Notes under the pieces: model-generated
Seen by the model: the letters and a program-made list of their open reading frames with translations, nothing else
Database searches by the model: none
Told to the model about the DNA's origin: nothing
In this document: positions 28,301-31,258 of the stretch, one piece after another
How positions within the stretch are numbered: position 1 is the first letter of the stretch
Layout: each line of letters starts with the position of its first letter
DNA from: Amphimedon queenslandica
Lineage: Eukaryota > Porifera > Demospongiae > Haplosclerida > Niphatidae
Direction of reading: 5' to 3'
DNA: 31,258 bases
NCBI RefSeq assembly: GCF_000090795.2
Contig: NW_003546530.1
Span: 37,435-68,692, forward strand
Program-made: the position numbers and the translations under genes

Positions 28301-29708
28301 TTTGCAGTCATCACTGATCTATAATATAGAAGAGTGCTCTTGTGTATTAAGAATAGGTCCATATTTTCCCTGTCATGTATATCTTTTACAGTTCCTCAAA
28401 CTTCCTCAATTGAAGATACTTGACTTAAAATTAGATTGTCCTACTCTGCCAACAGTATTTGTTGATGGTGATGCAACAAAGTGCAGTGAACTTGAAGAAT
28501 GTATAGCAATCAATACAAAACTACAAAAAGTGAAGATTATATATAGGGGATTACCAAGTACCATCATCAGTAATGTCATTCGAGGAGTAACAAAGAATAA
28601 AACAATAACATCTTTAACACTACATGTAAATTTTCCTGATGATATTCTACTTCTTCCTGCTCTAGCTAATGGAGTAATAGAAAAATTACTCAGGAATAAC
28701 AACACATTACAAGCTCTTTCACTGGGCATTCCTGATGAACTCCTACCATCATCGCTGAATATAATAGAGGTGAACACACCACTGACTGCTCTAGACATAT
28801 GGAGTAGTGAACTGGTGGCATCACTCCTTCCACACATCAAAGGATTACACTGTCTGATAGTACAATATGAACCATGCCCACCACATCTTTTATTTCTCTC
28901 TCATCCCAATCTACATACACTTGCTTTGCCACTAGACACAGCTGAGAGTGCTATTGAACTATTTACTATTCTACAAACCAATACTACACTCAAAGCTCTG
29001 AGTGTTGACATATATCAGAATGTATATACCAGCAGTATGGGTACTAGTCTACAGGGCATGCTGACACAAAACCAATCATTAAAATTCCTTACAATTAGTA
29101 GACCATCTATGTGTCGTAAAACTATTTTCAGTTCATTCCTGTCGTTCCTAACAAATGGTCTCAAATCCAATACCAGTCTACAGCATTTGAGTGTACCACT
29201 TCCACTAAATGAAGATGTAAAAACTTTTATTGATTGCATTTCTCAAAAGAACAATCTTACAGAAATTGAAACATACTTCATACTTTATCGGTCATATAGT
29301 AACTCTGAAAAGAAGAGACAAGAATTGACATCATTGTTTTATGAACAAGTACTACCTGCTGTTACTAAAATGTTACGGTCACATACAACCATCAGACTAC
29401 TAAGAATTGAGTGTGAAGGAATTTTTATTAACTTAATTGAGAAAGTTGAATTTAATGATTACTGGATAGAACTAATTCAGCATTTATACAAAACTATCTT
29501 TATCCATCCATCACTTGAATATGTTGAGTTTCAGTACAATATTCTCCTGCGTGGTGTGCTTTACTCTCAAAAGAAGGCATTGATTGATAGCCATACAGAA
29601 GCACAACCACACAAGCCACTACCAATAGTGCATATTTCAGATACTAGTATATCATACGATGATGAGGACAGCTCAAATGAAGAACTGGACTATAATAGCC
29701 CAAGCTAG
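25328..29708 (+). CDS. NLR4: leader-2A-CARD-like-NACHT-LRR receptor, no Death domain
   Basis: Complete NLR gene. Exons: 25328-25574, 25622-25807, 25866-26180, 26244-26342 and 26398-29708. They sum to 4158 nt (1385 aa) with phase-1 introns. The start is the ATG of the conserved leader. Exon 2 matches NLR3 up to the 2A motif DVERNPGP (D135-P142) but then ends three codons later at ATC ACT G/gtaata, so the Death domain present in NLR2, NLR3 and NLR5 is missing. The CARD-like domain (about 145-248) is diverged from the other copies and a few residues longer. NACHT has Walker A at 390-398 and Walker B LLIIFDGWDEL. The LRR half is closest to NLR1. The last residues are acidic and end YNSPS. Expected role is as in the other NLRs, but it would have to signal through CARD-like contacts only. 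Confidence 0.93.
25777..25800 (+). other. 2A-type ribosome-skipping motif in NLR4 (DVERNPGP)
   Basis: Encodes DVERNPGP after RMLLLLSG. Skipping would give a 141-residue leader and an NLR starting at Pro142. It is kept although the Death domain after it has been lost. Activity is inferred. Confidence 0.83.
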
Positions 29709-29943
29709 TTTGATTGTTATCCCATTTATCGTATCACTATGCTTTGACTGTTATTGCTATTTGTTCACTAATTGTGCACATTAGATTTAGTAAGTTAAAC
29801 AGTAAACGTGGTTGTGACTTGCGAATGATGTTTCAACTAGAATACCGTTAGTACTAGATCTAGTATACCAAGAGTAGATAATTATCCACTCTTGCTAGTC
29901 CCTTTAAGTGAAAAACCACATTAATCATATCCATACACACAGT
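29709..29943. other. 3' flank of NLR4
   Basis: Similar to the NLR2 3' flank (for example 29770-29830 against 10380-10440), so probably shared 3' UTR. No gene seen. Confidence 0.5.
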
Positions 29944-30040
29944 CATCCTTTGACATTCCTGATTGCTTTCTCCAACATATCCCATTGCTCTTGAGTGACC
30001 TGTACCAGAAATGAAGAATTGATATTGAAAGGCTAAATTA
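29944..30040 (-). pseudogene. Remnant of the DECR1 last exon
   Basis: Antisense copy of most of DECR1 exon 7 (about 29944-29999) with its splice acceptor and about 40 bp of the adjoining intron. The stop codon bases differ from the intact gene. It then joins abruptly to the NLR5 upstream block. It is in the same position relative to NLR4 as the fragment after NLR1 and the intact gene after NLR2. Confidence 0.8.
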
Positions 30041-30045
30041 AGCTT

Positions 30046-30368
30046 TGTTTATGTATTCTTCTCCTCTTATCAAGCAATCCTGGTGATTACTTGAACATTA
30101 TCTACTTATGCAGCATACAAATGAAAACATTGCTACTATGTGTTGCTGAGTTTTGGCACAATGTGTTAACACAAAATTTGTAGATGCCCTTATAAGGAGA
30201 TTTTTGGGGGTGTATACTTTAGTTATCAATAGGTTATTGTGGCTGACTGTTGTATGGATTTTGTGGTTAGCATAGATCCACACCTGTTGTAGACAGTAGA
30301 GTTACCTGTGACCTCTTGAATCAACCTATTTTTTATTTGAGGGACGTCATTTTTCTGTAACAAGCACT
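30046..30368 (+). repeat. NLR5 upstream block, copy of 5296-5633
   Basis: Closely matches the DNA before NLR2, including the CCTTATAAGG palindrome at 30188-30197 and the ACGTCA site at 30344-30349, with small indels. Confidence 0.8.
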
Positions 30369-31258
30369 ATGATTGATGTCTCTCAATGGAGAGCAAGTAT
30401 TGGACTGTGGAACAACTGTCAAGCTGCCTCCAGTAGACCAGCTAATGGCCGCCAATCTCACTCATTCAAAGCTGCAGTAGACAGCAAGTCAGGCAGTACT
30501 ACATCAGGAGAGAAGACATCTAAACTGCCAGCAGCTCTGTCTCTTATTGTTTCTCTTCTTTTATCTTTATTAAGATATATGAAGCTCAATTTTATTCCTC
30601 CAACTGGTAATCAAACTATAGTAATACATATATATACAATAATAATTATACAGTGTATTTTACAATAGGCATGATTACTGTTACTGTTATGATCATTTGT
30701 TGCCTCAAGTCATTAGTATTGCTTATTGGCAGTAGCTCTGACCTGATCTACCATTTGGTTTTACTTCTCCTCCTCCTCTTATCAGGAGATGTTGAACTCA
30801 ATCCTGGTCCTATGACTGATGATCAACCATCTTGTCTCTTATTTGCAAAGTATCTTGAACCACTTGTTAATTGGGAACCATTTGCTCTTTGCCTTCCTGG
30901 TGGGATAACACAACTTGATGTTGATATAATTAAAACAAAAGGAAGCTCATACCTCAGGATGGAGGCATTACACAAGACATGGTTACAAGTTAATCCTACA
31001 GCATCATGGAGAGATGTTATTGATGCTTTGAAACAATGTAAAAAGAATGAACTAGCTAGAACTATTGAAGACAAAGTGACAAATCCCACAGCTGGAAGAA
31101 GTACTGCTATAACAGGTAAAATACAAATAATACAAAATGACACTCATTAGCTATACACTACTGCAGGTAATCCAAAGGATATTTTAAGGACTCATTCTGT
31201 TAAACTTGTGAATGGTATTTCTATTGACATTCCAAGAACAGCATATGCACTGTATGCT
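30369..31258 (+). CDS. NLR5: 5' part of an NLR gene, cut by the window end
   Basis: Exon 1 30369-30606 (leader), exon 2 30669-31115 (hydrophobic segment, 2A motif, Death domain), exon 3 from 31167 to beyond the window (CARD-like). Same exon lengths (238 and 447 nt) and phase-1 introns as NLR2. By eye exon 2 differs from NLR2 at about ten of 447 bases, roughly half of them amino-acid changes, and the second intron looks identical. The rest of the gene, presumably NACHT and LRRs, lies outside. It is a very recent duplicate of NLR2. Confidence 0.92.
30788..30811 (+). other. 2A-type ribosome-skipping motif in NLR5 (DVELNPGP)
   Basis: Encodes DVELNPGP after a leucine run and Ser-Gly, identical to NLR2. 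Activity is inferred. Confidence 0.83.

Overview
The window looks like nuclear DNA from a sponge, most likely the demosponge Amphimedon queenslandica or a close relative. The grounds are AT-rich sequence, many 48-60 nt introns with GT..AG ends, animal housekeeping genes with introns (DECR1, RPUSD2), and a tandem family of NACHT/leucine-rich-repeat (NLR) genes with death-fold domains of the kind known to be expanded in Amphimedon. The species is inferred; no database search was possible.

Layout from left to right: (1) NLR1, +, 44-3849, 5' end outside the window; (2) a decayed antisense copy of the 3' part of DECR1, 4163-5180; (3) NLR2, +, 5634-10315, complete, five exons; (4) DECR1, -, 10802-15644, seven exons, mitochondrial 2,4-dienoyl-CoA reductase, with two small TA-flanked inverted-repeat elements beside or inside it and an array of about 175-bp repeats in intron 4; (5) an 89-bp bidirectional promoter with a cluster of CACGTG sites; (6) RPUSD2, +, 15734-18673, ten exons, RNA pseudouridine synthase; (7) NLR3, -, 19350-23958, complete; (8) a divergent intergenic region with a MITE and a local tandem duplication; (9) NLR4, +, 25328-29708, complete, lacking the Death domain; (10) a second DECR1 last-exon remnant, 29944-30040; (11) NLR5, +, 30369 to the window end, nearly identical to the start of NLR2.

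The NLR genes are modular. Exon 1 encodes a highly conserved N-terminal cassette plus a hydrophobic segment. Exon 2 encodes a second hydrophobic segment running directly into a 2A-type ribosome-skipping motif (DVE-L/R-NPGP), usually followed by a Death domain. Then come an optional linker exon, a CARD-like death-fold exon, a further linker exon (fused or lost in NLR3), and one very large exon with NACHT and LRRs. Every intron I could place in these genes is phase 1, so modules can be gained or lost without breaking the frame, and NLR1-NLR5 do differ in module content.

The standout observation is this shared architecture: a small hydrophobic leader, a 2A motif, then the NLR body. If the 2A works, each mRNA makes two separate polypeptides, or one membrane-directed fusion when skipping fails. 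The NLR 3' flanks also carry pieces of DECR1, which suggests that NLR duplication dragged along the end of the neighbouring housekeeping gene.
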